From the NCBI RefSeq assembly GCF_013001025.1, contig NZ_CP053021.1:4781001-4845000 (forward strand): a stretch of DNA of 64,000 nucleotides. The letters run 5' to 3'. The position numbers and the translations under genes are program-made. The first letter of the stretch is position 1. Each line of letters begins with the position of its first letter. This document shows positions 37,528 through 44,710 of this stretch, piece by piece. Source of the stretch: Sphingobium yanoikuyae (GTDB lineage: Bacteria; Pseudomonadota; Alphaproteobacteria; Sphingomonadales; Sphingomonadaceae). The notes beneath the pieces are model-generated. The model made no database searches. It had not been told where the DNA came from and worked only from the letters and a program-made list of their open reading frames with translations.

Positions 37528-38796
37528 CTATTCCTTCCGCCCCTGCGGGCTTTTTCCGGCATCCAAAAACATCGGAAAGAAGCTGCGCTGGGTCTTCACC
37601 TTGATGATGTCATTGACGCCGATCGTATTCGCTTTGCGTCTCTCGCCACCGGCTGGCGTGATCACCTCAAGATCGGGGTTCTCGATGATCGCGGCATGGA
37701 CGTCATCGGCATGCGCCGGCGTGACGTTGTAGATGCTCTCATAGAACTCCATCACCGACATGGCATCGCCAGCTTCAGTCACGAGACGGGGGACGTCATC
37801 AAGAAGCTGGGTCTTGGCCGAGGCACGGCCATTGTCATCGAAGAGATAGAGCATCCCCTCATCATGGCGCGGGTCATAGGACAACATGTTGAGGCCCGAT
37901 CGGCCGAAATGAGCCTGAAGGCTGGCATTGTCGTGGAGGATATTGTTGTAGACTTGCCGTGCCCGATAAGCGTTGGCGAAGTGGATCAACCAATAGCGCC
38001 AACCGCCAGGGTTGTTGATCGAGAACGGACTCACATAGGGCGCGCAAAGCCGGAAAGCGTCGAAGACGATCTTCTCTGCGGTTCCGAGCCAATCCTTCTG
38101 GCTCATCAACCCGTCCAGTGCCTGGACATCGCCGCTGGCGAGACCGAGATGATCGAGTTGCGCACGCAGGCGCTCCGGCTGGTCTTTCTGGAGGAACGCC
38201 AGCAAGGAACTGATGACGAAGGTGTAGAAGATCTCGGCCGCAGGATACGAGTGCATGATGTCGAGAATCGTATTCCGCTCGACATGGCTGTGGCCGCACT
38301 GATCCAGGTTGAAGATCACGCTGCGATAGCGTCCTTGCTCCAGGAAGCGCTTGATCTTGGGATAAGCGGTTTCGAAAAACTCGTTGAGATACTCGACGCG
38401 CAGATGGAGCTTCGGGCAGGTCGCGACGATGTCGGCCTGGAGCGGCGCCACATGCGTTTTTAGAAGTTCGATCGCATCACGGCTGGCATCGTTGAAGACC
38501 AGCAGGCACTCGACCTCGATCGCGTTCAAGCCCTGTGCCGCGCGATGCGTGTTCACGGCCTCGGTGGCTCGCTTCAACTCTTCGATGAAGATCAACGGAG
38601 AACCCGATGTCCCGCACTGGTAGCGGCCGCCCCCGGCGAAGCCATCGACAATGGCCAGCCGAAAACGTTCCTGCTGCGGCAGCTTGCAGCGAACGGTCAG
38701 GTAATCGAAGACATATTCACGGAGAATCTTGTGTTTGCGCCGCGAATGCTCCTCAAGCTTTGCGCCGTCAGCCCACTCGTATCGCTTCTCAACCAT
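37528..38796 (-). CDS. tcmP: Three-Cys-motif partner protein TcmP
   Basis: Member of the family defined by its habit of lying next to a three-cysteine-motif protein; its biochemistry is not established. The 422-residue product starts after a strong GGGGGGAT site. DGFAGGGRYQ at residues 51-60 looks like the glycine loop of a Rossmann-fold methyltransferase, and VIFNLDQCGHSHV could be the matching motif IV region. The C-terminal third is helical. It follows the DUF5131 gene by 26 bases, the expected partner. Both seem to be the output of one operon started by a DUF6088 regulator. Confidence 0.85.
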   Translation of the reverse strand: MVEKRYEWADGAKLEEHSRRKHKILREYVFDYLTVRCKLPQQERFRLAIVDGFAGGGRYQCGTSGSPLIFIEELKRATEAVNTHRAAQGLNAIEVECLLVFNDASRDAIELLKTHVAPLQADIVATCPKLHLRVEYLNEFFETAYPKIKRFLEQGRYRSVIFNLDQCGHSHVERNTILDIMHSYPAAEIFYTFVISSLLAFLQKDQPERLRAQLDHLGLASGDVQALDGLMSQKDWLGTAEKIVFDAFRLCAPYVSPFSINNPGGWRYWLIHFANAYRARQVYNNILHDNASLQAHFGRSGLNMLSYDPRHDEGMLYLFDDNGRASAKTQLLDDVPRLVTEAGDAMSVMEFYESIYNVTPAHADDVHAAIIENPDLEVITPAGGERRKANTIGVNDIIKVKTQRSFFPMFLDAGKSPQGRKE

Positions 38797-38822
38797 AGCA
38801 TCCCCCCAAGCCTATCTGACGA

Positions 38823-39605
38823 TCACGCGGACGCTTGCGCCGCCGTGGGCATTTCATCCCAGGTCTGACCGCGATATTCGCGGCCGTTCGCCTTTTTCGA
38901 TCGCTTCTTGTTGTCTTTGCCCCAGGTCCCCCACTGCTTGAAGAAGAAGGCTGTGCCAGCCGACAGGCACTGGATATAAATCTCGTCGATCCATTCCTCC
39001 CGGATGGGACGGGCGGACTTCCCGCTTTCCCCGCCCACGATAGCCCAATGGATGCCGCGCAGGTCGACGGTCCCCACAGACCCGATCAAAGGTTCGAACG
39101 ATATGAAACGGATCGCGGCCGGCGCAGCACGAAGGGCATCGATCCGGTCCACCACGTCCCCGTCTTCGATACTCGTGCCGAGCCAGACGTTCGGCAGCAC
39201 CTCTCCGATCTTGGTGGCGACCAGTTCCGCCATGCGCTCAGGCCGTTTCGTCAGGATCTGATAATTATGGCGTGGCGTCTCACGCATCACCTTCCAGACA
39301 TCGAGAATGAAGGCGTCCGTGACCTGCTCGTGAAACAGGTCGCTCATCGAATTGACGAAAATCTTGCGCGACTTGCGCCAGCCATAAGGAATCGCAAGCG
39401 CATCCCGGTCCTCACGCACAACGCCGTTCCAGACCGTCCTCTGCCCGCTCTTGCGGGTCAGACCGGCATATTTCTGGATGTGCATGGCCTCAAGGCGCTT
39501 AGCCATCTCCATGGCATAGCAATGGGTGCAGCCGGCGGTGATGATCGAGCAGCCGGCAACGGGGTTCCATGTGGCGTCAGTCCATTCGATTTGGGTTTCA
39601 GCCAT
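38823..39605 (-). CDS. DUF5131 / phage Gp37-Gp68 family three-cysteine protein
   Basis: The start MAETQIEWTDATWNPVAGC (39605) has GGGAGGGC just upstream; the extra in-frame residues to 39626 lack support. The 260-residue product has the signature TWNPVAGCSIITAGCTHCYAM, with cysteines at about 19, 26 and 29 (C-x6-C-x2-C), resembling a radical-SAM-like iron-sulfur site. Further conserved parts are WRKSRKIFVNSMSDLFHE, NYQILTKRPERM and VWLGTSIEDGDVVDRID, and WAIVGGESGKSARP near the end. Homologues occur in phages and mobile elements. Its partner TcmP follows. The chemistry is unknown. Confidence 0.9.
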   Translation of the reverse strand: MAETQIEWTDATWNPVAGCSIITAGCTHCYAMEMAKRLEAMHIQKYAGLTRKSGQRTVWNGVVREDRDALAIPYGWRKSRKIFVNSMSDLFHEQVTDAFILDVWKVMRETPRHNYQILTKRPERMAELVATKIGEVLPNVWLGTSIEDGDVVDRIDALRAAPAAIRFISFEPLIGSVGTVDLRGIHWAIVGGESGKSARPIREEWIDEIYIQCLSAGTAFFFKQWGTWGKDNKKRSKKANGREYRGQTWDEMPTAAQASA

Positions 39606-39641
39606 TGCGCCCTCCCGAGCGGTCATTGATCTGCTTTGGTA

Positions 39642-40259
39642 TCATTTCGTCATTTCTCTGGTTTCATACGCGACCTTGCCCACGCTCCTGGCAAGCCAGG
39701 TAGGCAGCTGCGGCGCAGCGGCGACCAGTTCGCCAAACACGCCGGGCGGCATCTTGCGCTTCAACGCCGTGAGCGCGGCTTCAGCCTTATCAGGGCCGAG
39801 CCAGGCCAGCGCCCTCACAACCTCCCCCGCCGGACGGTTGGCCAGGGCCAATTGCCAGCGCGGGGCATGCCGCAATTCCACGACCTGCTTGCCGAGATTC
39901 ATCTTCCGGCTGCGCCCAGAGGTCAGATAGACCGAACGAACCGGCACCTGCGTTGTCAGGCCAAGCGCGTTTGCGGCCGCCGCACCGTTCGAGACAATGG
40001 TCTCGCCACGCTGGCTGGCAAGGGCCTCCACGGCCTGTTCCACCGACGGCGCTCGCGTCCCAAACCGACTGACGACGGGGCGGAGATAGACACCGCGCCC
40101 AGCCCGGATGAGTTGTTCGCGCTCGGCCAGACGCGACAAGGCTTGGTCCACCGCTGCGCGATTGCCGAGATGGAGCAGCCCCTTAGCGGACACAGAAGCG
40201 CCCTCGGGCAAACCCGCCATATGCGACAGAATCTGTTCGGTCAGCCGTGTCATCGTCAT
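39642..40259 (-). CDS. DUF6088 (AbiEi-like) transcriptional regulator
   Basis: The start MTMTRLTEQILSHMAGLP (40259) is placed just downstream of a good promoter; the long in-frame extension to 40490 would cross that promoter. The 205-residue product has an N-terminal winged-helix-like part (SAKGLLHLGNRAAVDQALSRLAEREQLIRAGRGVYLRPV) and a C-terminal domain of the AbiEi/DUF6088 antitoxin type (GETIVSNGAAAANALGLTTQVPVRSVYLTSGRSR). In AbiE systems such a protein represses its operon and counters an AbiEii nucleotidyltransferase. No AbiEii gene follows; DUF5131 and TcmP do, the first after 36 bases. Confidence 0.85.
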   Translation of the reverse strand: MTMTRLTEQILSHMAGLPEGASVSAKGLLHLGNRAAVDQALSRLAEREQLIRAGRGVYLRPVVSRFGTRAPSVEQAVEALASQRGETIVSNGAAAANALGLTTQVPVRSVYLTSGRSRKMNLGKQVVELRHAPRWQLALANRPAGEVVRALAWLGPDKAEAALTALKRKMPPGVFGELVAAAPQLPTWLARSVGKVAYETREMTK

Positions 40260-40263
40260 TCTT

Positions 40264-40300
40264 CTGTCAGTAATATACGCAGTTTTCTGACAGTTTTCAA
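40264..40300 (-). promoter_or_regulatory. Sigma70-like promoter with overlapping inverted-repeat operator for the DUF6088-DUF5131-TcmP operon
   Basis: On the minus strand TTGAAA (40300-40295), a 17-base spacer and TATATT (40277-40272) make a near-consensus promoter. CTGTCAG inside the spacer and CTGACAG just after the -10 box (plus-strand 40287-40293 and 40264-40270) form an inverted repeat with a 16-base centre. A repressor bound there would block polymerase. The expected transcript start is only a few bases before the ATG. Confidence 0.7.
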
Positions 40301-40553
40301 GGAAACACATCCGGGACGGAAAGCTGGGACAAAGGGGGAAAGCCTTCCCCTGCGGTCGAGCCTTGGGTCTCGCCCGACCGCTTCTGCGGGGATATCCCCC
40401 AGGCTGTGCTAAAACCCACGGATCAGGCAAGCCTGTCCGGCGATCCTGAAGCCGTTTCACGGACAAATGGTGTTGGCCGGGAGCGACCAACGCCCGAAAT
40501 TAGCCGGCCGTCCGTTGAAAACCGGGGTACAGCCGGGAAGCGGAGTGGCGGAT
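40301..40553. other. Gene-free stretch with three consecutive hairpins
   Basis: Three perfect stems follow each other: GGGGAA-AGCC-TTCCCC (40335-40350), GCGGTCG...CGACCGC (40352-40381) and the 12-base palindrome GGGGATATCCCC (40388-40399). They lie between the norB stop and the DUF6088 promoter, both on the minus strand. They could end norB transcription, though no T-run follows, or be remnants of mobile-element backbone. No gene is seen. Confidence 0.55.
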
Positions 40554-42857
40554 CTAAAGCGCCGGCTTTGGAATGGCCGCCGTTTCTGGAGTCGGCTTCC
40601 TGCCGTGCATGAACGCCTGAACCATGAACCATGCGAACGCAAAGACACCGAATGCGAACACGATGTCGCCGGGCACCCTTGCCCAGACCAGCGCCTGCAT
40701 GATCGGGCTATGGATAAACTCCGCCGAGCGCGCATAGGCATAGCCGTGCTCGATGCTGGCGTAGGTCTGCAGGATGCCCTGCGGGAGCAGCGACAGGAAC
40801 GTCATCATGCCAAGGCCGATATTGAGCGACCAGAAGGAAATCCTGATCCATTTCTGGTTCCACCGCGTGACGTCGGTCAGTCCACGCATGCAATAGAGCG
40901 TCAGGCCAAGGCCGAGCATGCCATAGACGCCGAACAGCGCGGCGTGGCCATGGTTGGCCGTCGTGTTCAGCCCCTGCATATAATAGAGCGCGATCGGCGG
41001 GTTGATGAGGAAGCCGAACAGCCCGGCGCCGACCAGATTCCAGAACAGGACGGCGGCGAAAAACATGAACGGCCAGTGGTAGATTCGTTCCCACTCGGCC
41101 TCATGCTCGACCTTGTGGCGCGTATAGGCCTCGAAGCCGACCACCAGCAACGGCACCACTTCCAGCGCCGAGATCATCGCGCCGACCGCAATCACCGACG
41201 TCGGCGTCCCACTGAAATACAGGTGATGGAAGGTCCCGAGCACCCCGCCGAACAGGAAGATGATCGTCGCGAACAGCACCATCACGGTGGCGGTGGAGGT
41301 TCGCAGGATCCCCATCTGCACGAACAGCAGCGAGATGATGGCGGTCGCGAAGACCTCGAAAATGCCTTCCACCCACAGGTGCACAACCCACCAGCGCCAA
41401 TATTCCATGATGGCGATGTTCGTATGCTGGCCCCACATCAGCCCGGCGCCATACAGCAGCCCGATGGCGAGCGCCGACACCAGCACGAGATAGATGAGAG
41501 ACTTGCCGCCCTCCCGGCGCAGCACGGGCCGGAGTGCGCGCACCACCAATGCCACCCACAGGAACAGGCCGATCAGGAGGTAGATCTGCCAGAAACGGCC
41601 TAGGTCGACATACTCATAGCCCTGGTGCCCGAACCAGAAATTCGCCGTCAGGTTGGTGAAGAAGCGATGGACCGCCGCCCATTGCCCGGCGAACGAGCCG
41701 ATGACGATGACCAGAAGGCTGACGAACAGAAAGTTGACGCCGAGCCGCTGGAATTTGGGGTCGCGTCCCCCGAGCATCGGCGCGACATAGAGCCCGGTCG
41801 CCAGCCACGCCGTGGCGATCCACAGCACCGCGAGCTGCGTGTGCCATGTGCGGGTGATCGTGTAGGGAAGATATTCGGCGAAGGGCAGGCCGTAGAGCCC
41901 TTGCCCCTCGACCGCATAATGGGCGGTGACGATGCCGAGCAGCACCTGCGTCACGAAGAGCGCGCAGACGACCCAGAAATATTTCGCCGTGGCCCGCATC
42001 GACGGCGTGATGACCGCCTGCCCCAGTAGGTCGGAGGTCGCCATGCCATCCTCGGGCAGGATGTCGCCGCGCCAGACGTCAAACTGCTTGGCATAATAAG
42101 CGATCAGCGCCCCGGCTGCGGCAAGCAGCAGGATGACAGACGCAAGGCTCCACAACAATGTACCGGTGGTCGGGCTGTTGCCCACCAGGGGTTCGTGCGG
42201 CCAGTTGCTGGTATAGGTAATGGTCTGGCCCGGACGGTTCGTGGTCGCGCCCCATGCCGTCCAGAAATAAAAGGCGGCAAGCTGCCGGGCTTCCGCTTCC
42301 GACAGCTCGCCATAGACCGGAAAGGCATAGTCGCGGCGGAGCTGGAGCGAGGCGGGGTCGCCGCCATCGTACAGGCTGACGAAGTGCTGCTGCACCTGCC
42401 TGATCGCGCGCGCGCGCGCGTCGCTGACCGTTATGACGCCGGATGCGGGGTCATAGGTGTTCCTGCGCATTTCCTCCTGCAGCGCGGCCTTTCGCATCGC
42501 CTCCGCTTGCGTCGCGGATACCCCCTCAGGTACCGGCGAAGTCGATAGGGCGAGCAATGCCTCCGCCTCCCGGTGCAGCCAATCGGCGCTCCAGTCGGGC
42601 GCCAGATAGCTGCCATGGCCCCAGATCGAGCCCTGTTGCATGCCGCCGATCGACTGCCAGATATTCTGCCCGGCCTCGATGTCGGAGCGCGTGAACAAGG
42701 TTTCGCCTGAGGCCGATTTCACCGCTTCGGGAATGGGCGGCGCCTGCTGGTAGATCTGCTGACCGAGCAGCAGCAGGATGCCGAACATGACCACCATGCC
42801 GACCGACAGGATGATCCAGAGCCGATTGATGCTGAATGTCGTTTGATAGCTCTTCAT
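40554..42857 (-). CDS. norB: Quinol-dependent nitric oxide reductase (qNOR)
   Basis: Haem-copper-oxidase-like enzyme that reduces two NO to N2O using quinol. At 767 residues it has the length of the single-subunit quinol type, with an N-terminal cytochrome-c-like extension fused to the membrane part (QQAPPIPEAVKSASGETLF, GGMQQGSIWGHGSYLAPDWSADW). Catalytic histidines and glutamates are seen in VVHLWVEGIFEVFATAI, FHHLYFSGTPT and NHGHAALFGVYG, across about 14 helices. AGGGG precedes the start. It is the last gene of a four-gene unit opposite nsrR. The context points to NO detoxification rather than full denitrification. Confidence 0.96.
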   Translation of the reverse strand: MKSYQTTFSINRLWIILSVGMVVMFGILLLLGQQIYQQAPPIPEAVKSASGETLFTRSDIEAGQNIWQSIGGMQQGSIWGHGSYLAPDWSADWLHREAEALLALSTSPVPEGVSATQAEAMRKAALQEEMRRNTYDPASGVITVSDARARAIRQVQQHFVSLYDGGDPASLQLRRDYAFPVYGELSEAEARQLAAFYFWTAWGATTNRPGQTITYTSNWPHEPLVGNSPTTGTLLWSLASVILLLAAAGALIAYYAKQFDVWRGDILPEDGMATSDLLGQAVITPSMRATAKYFWVVCALFVTQVLLGIVTAHYAVEGQGLYGLPFAEYLPYTITRTWHTQLAVLWIATAWLATGLYVAPMLGGRDPKFQRLGVNFLFVSLLVIVIGSFAGQWAAVHRFFTNLTANFWFGHQGYEYVDLGRFWQIYLLIGLFLWVALVVRALRPVLRREGGKSLIYLVLVSALAIGLLYGAGLMWGQHTNIAIMEYWRWWVVHLWVEGIFEVFATAIISLLFVQMGILRTSTATVMVLFATIIFLFGGVLGTFHHLYFSGTPTSVIAVGAMISALEVVPLLVVGFEAYTRHKVEHEAEWERIYHWPFMFFAAVLFWNLVGAGLFGFLINPPIALYYMQGLNTTANHGHAALFGVYGMLGLGLTLYCMRGLTDVTRWNQKWIRISFWSLNIGLGMMTFLSLLPQGILQTYASIEHGYAYARSAEFIHSPIMQALVWARVPGDIVFAFGVFAFAWFMVQAFMHGRKPTPETAAIPKPAL

Positions 42858-42875
42858 GCCCCAAATCCCCTCCGG

Positions 42876-43358
42876 TCAGAACAGTCCGTGGCTGCCGCCT
42901 ACCGCGCCGAAAATTGTTATGACGCTGACAACAAGTAATAACTGATGCAGCCGTATCATTCGAGCGAAATCCGCCTCTGGTGACTGTGTATTGGCGAGGC
43001 GGCGATGAAGATGCAACGGCTCGATCACGAACAACATCAGCGCAAACACGGTCCAGAGTGCGACCATCAGGTGCATCCACCAGAACCGGGCGTCGAGGAA
43101 GCGGCTCCACAAATCGGCGCGCGCCACCAGCCACAGGCCGCTTGCGCCGGCAAGCAACACCCACAGGCGCGCCTGCCAGGCAAAGCGCGCCTCCATCTGC
43201 TGAAAACGGCGCAGGCGGTCCTGAGGCAGTTCCGTTGTCCTCAGCGTCGGCATCAGCACCCGGGTGACGAAGCCGACGCCGCCTATCCAGAACAGGACCG
43301 CGATGACATGCACCGCGCGAGCAAGGGCGAAGTCATCCACGGCCGGCGTCTTCGCCAA
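42876..43358 (-). CDS. CopD-like integral membrane protein of the NO cluster
   Basis: The 160-residue frame begins with TTG and has four transmembrane helices: ALARAVHVIAVLFWIGGVGFVT, ARLWVLLAGASGLWLVA, FWWMHLMVALWTVFALMLFVI and LHQLLLVVSVITIFGAVGG. Conserved histidines (HVIAVLFW, MHLMVA, LHLHRR, RLHQLL) suggest haem or metal binding as in CopD/cytochrome-b-like proteins. A GTG at 43340 is an alternative start. It overlaps the end of the DUF1971 gene by 26 bases and precedes norB by 18, so it is part of that operon. Function unknown; a helper for NorB is a reasonable guess. Confidence 0.75.
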   Translation of the reverse strand: MAKTPAVDDFALARAVHVIAVLFWIGGVGFVTRVLMPTLRTTELPQDRLRRFQQMEARFAWQARLWVLLAGASGLWLVARADLWSRFLDARFWWMHLMVALWTVFALMLFVIEPLHLHRRLANTQSPEADFARMIRLHQLLLVVSVITIFGAVGGSHGLF

Positions 43359-43626
43359 GGAACGGGCGTTCCCGGTAGAACTCGACCTGCATCGTCATGG
43401 GGCCGAGCGGAACGACATGATGGGTTGCTTGCGGCGGGATGATCGCGGGCCTGTCGGGCGTCACAAGCTGCTCGCTCGGCGGATCGACGAAAATGAGCCG
43501 CACTTCGCCGTCCAGCACCCGCAGCAATCCCCAGGTGCCCGCCTTGGTGCGATGATCGTTGCGTAGGGCATCAGGCAGGCTTTGCTCATCGAAGATCGGC
43601 GAGGCGCCATAGGGGGCGGGCGTCAT
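43333..43626 (-). CDS. DUF1971 (YeaR-like) cupin protein
   Basis: The 97-residue product matches DUF1971, found in E. coli YeaR and at the N-terminus of some TehB proteins: LPDALRNDHRTKAGTWGLLRVLDGEVRLIFVDP, then PAIIPPQATHHVVPLGPMTMQVEFYR. This is a small cupin-like beta barrel with histidines that could bind metal. yeaR in E. coli is induced by nitrate and NO, which suits its place here. Its ATGA start overlaps the truncated haemoglobin stop by 4 bases. Confidence 0.9.
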   Translation of the reverse strand: MTPAPYGASPIFDEQSLPDALRNDHRTKAGTWGLLRVLDGEVRLIFVDPPSEQLVTPDRPAIIPPQATHHVVPLGPMTMQVEFYRERPFLGEDAGRG

Positions 43627-44075
43627 GACGAGGCCCTCGCGGAAATGGCCGCCAGGCCGCCGCGGTCGATCTTGATGCCGGTCAGCAAGCTCTCGCCAAT
43701 GCGCAGTGCCGCTTCGCGAAACCGATCCGCGACCGCGGCGTTCTGCGCGATCCGGTCAAGCGTCTGGTTCCAGAGCGACTGCCAGCGCGCGAAATGCGCC
43801 TCATCGAGCCCGCCGATCGCGATGTGCTTGCGCATCGGATTGCCGCTGAAGCGCCCGGATTCGAGCATGACCGAGGCCCAGAAATCCTTCATCCGCGCCA
43901 GATGATGCGGCCAGTCGCCGATCCGTTCCGCAAAGATCGGGCCGAGCATGTCGTCCTGGCGGACGGTGCTGTAGAACCGCTCCACGAGTTGCGAGATGAA
44001 AGCATCATCGATTCCGCAGGCGAGCGCGTCCGCCATCTTGCGCGCCCGCGCCTGCTCGGCATGGTTCGACGTCAT
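43623..44075 (-). CDS. Group III truncated haemoglobin
   Basis: Small haem protein of the 2-on-2 globin fold, expected to bind O2 or NO. The 150-residue product shows FISQLVERFYSTVRQDDMLGPIFAERI, then WPHHLARMKDFWASVMLESGRFSGNPMRKHIAIGG, where HI-x-I places the proximal histidine, and FARWQSLWNQTLDRI. GAGGCAGG precedes the start. It is the first gene of the NO operon, 86 bases from the divergent nsrR gene, and an NsrR-like site lies 20 bases upstream of it. Confidence 0.93.
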   Translation of the reverse strand: MTSNHAEQARARKMADALACGIDDAFISQLVERFYSTVRQDDMLGPIFAERIGDWPHHLARMKDFWASVMLESGRFSGNPMRKHIAIGGLDEAHFARWQSLWNQTLDRIAQNAAVADRFREAALRIGESLLTGIKIDRGGLAAISARASS

Positions 44076-44094
44076 TGCCTGCCTCGACTCGATT

Positions 44095-44113
44095 AAGATG
44101 TATTCCTATGCAT
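44095..44113. promoter_or_regulatory. Putative NsrR operator 1
   Basis: AAGATGTATTCCTATGCAT resembles the NsrR half-site AAGATGYATTT and a partial second half. It lies 20 bases upstream of the truncated haemoglobin start, in the gap shared with nsrR. Assigned by likeness to the known consensus and by position. Confidence 0.65.
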
Positions 44114-44140
44114 GGTTTACGCGCGTTGGCGGATAAAACC

Positions 44141-44159
44141 AATATATGATATGCATCTT
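44141..44159. promoter_or_regulatory. Putative NsrR operator 2
   Basis: Read on the minus strand this is AAGATGCATATCATATATT, beginning with the strict NsrR half-site AAGATGCAT. It lies 2 bases before the nsrR start codon, which implies autoregulation. Together with operator 1 it forms an outward-facing pair (AAGATG ... CATCTT) about 46 bases apart. Confidence 0.65.
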
Positions 44160-44161
44160 TT

Positions 44162-44611
44162 ATGAGATTGTCCGTCCAGACCGACTATGCCCTTCGCACA
44201 CTGATGTTCCTGGCCGTGAAGGACGGCCATCATTCGATCGCCGAGATCGCACACGCTTATGGCATCTCGAAGAACCATCTGATGAAGGTGGCGCAGCGAC
44301 TGGCTGCGGAAGGATTTGTCGAGGGCGTGCGCGGTCGGAGCGGCGGCCTCAAGCTGGCGCGGCCCGCCAATGCCCTGAACGTTGGTTCGATCATGCGCGC
44401 CATGGAAGACACCGGGACCTTCGTGGAATGCTTCGACGCGGCGACCAACAGCTGCGTCGTGACGCCCGCATGCGGCTTGCGCCATGCCTTGGCAGGCGCG
44501 CTGGAAGCTTTCGCGCGACACCTCGATCAGTTCACCATCGCCGATCTCGTACCGGATTCCAAAAGCTACGGGTGGCAGCTCGATGCGCAAGCGGCCACTG
44601 CTTCGACGTAA
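44162..44611 (+). CDS. nsrR: Nitric-oxide-sensing Rrf2 family repressor NsrR
   Basis: Iron-sulfur repressor that releases DNA when NO attacks its cluster. The 149-residue product starts MRLSVQTDYALRTLMFLA, the usual Rrf2/NsrR start, and has the winged helix (SIAEIAHAYGISKNHLMKVAQRLAAEGFVEGVRGRSGGLKLA). The three cluster cysteines are Cys90, Cys98 and Cys104 in ECFDAATNSCVVTPACGL, the NsrR arrangement. There is no clear ribosome binding site, so the message may be leaderless. It faces the haemoglobin-norB operon, with two operator-like sites between. Confidence 0.93.
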   Translation: MRLSVQTDYALRTLMFLAVKDGHHSIAEIAHAYGISKNHLMKVAQRLAAEGFVEGVRGRSGGLKLARPANALNVGSIMRAMEDTGTFVECFDAATNSCVVTPACGLRHALAGALEAFARHLDQFTIADLVPDSKSYGWQLDAQAATAST

Positions 44612-44655
44612 CGGAGAACCCGGCGATTCTGACCTCATCCTTCTCGGAAGCCCGC

Positions 44656-44692
44656 AACATCTGTAATGAGTTATTACGCCACCTAGCGCAGA
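44656..44692. repeat. Hairpin downstream of nsrR
   Basis: AACATCTG and CAGATGTT form an 8-bp inverted repeat separated by about 20 bases. It lies in the 160-base gap between nsrR and the transposase. It may end nsrR transcription or belong to the insertion target. Confidence 0.4.
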
Positions 44693-44710
44693 TGTTCAAA
44701 GCCAAGAACA

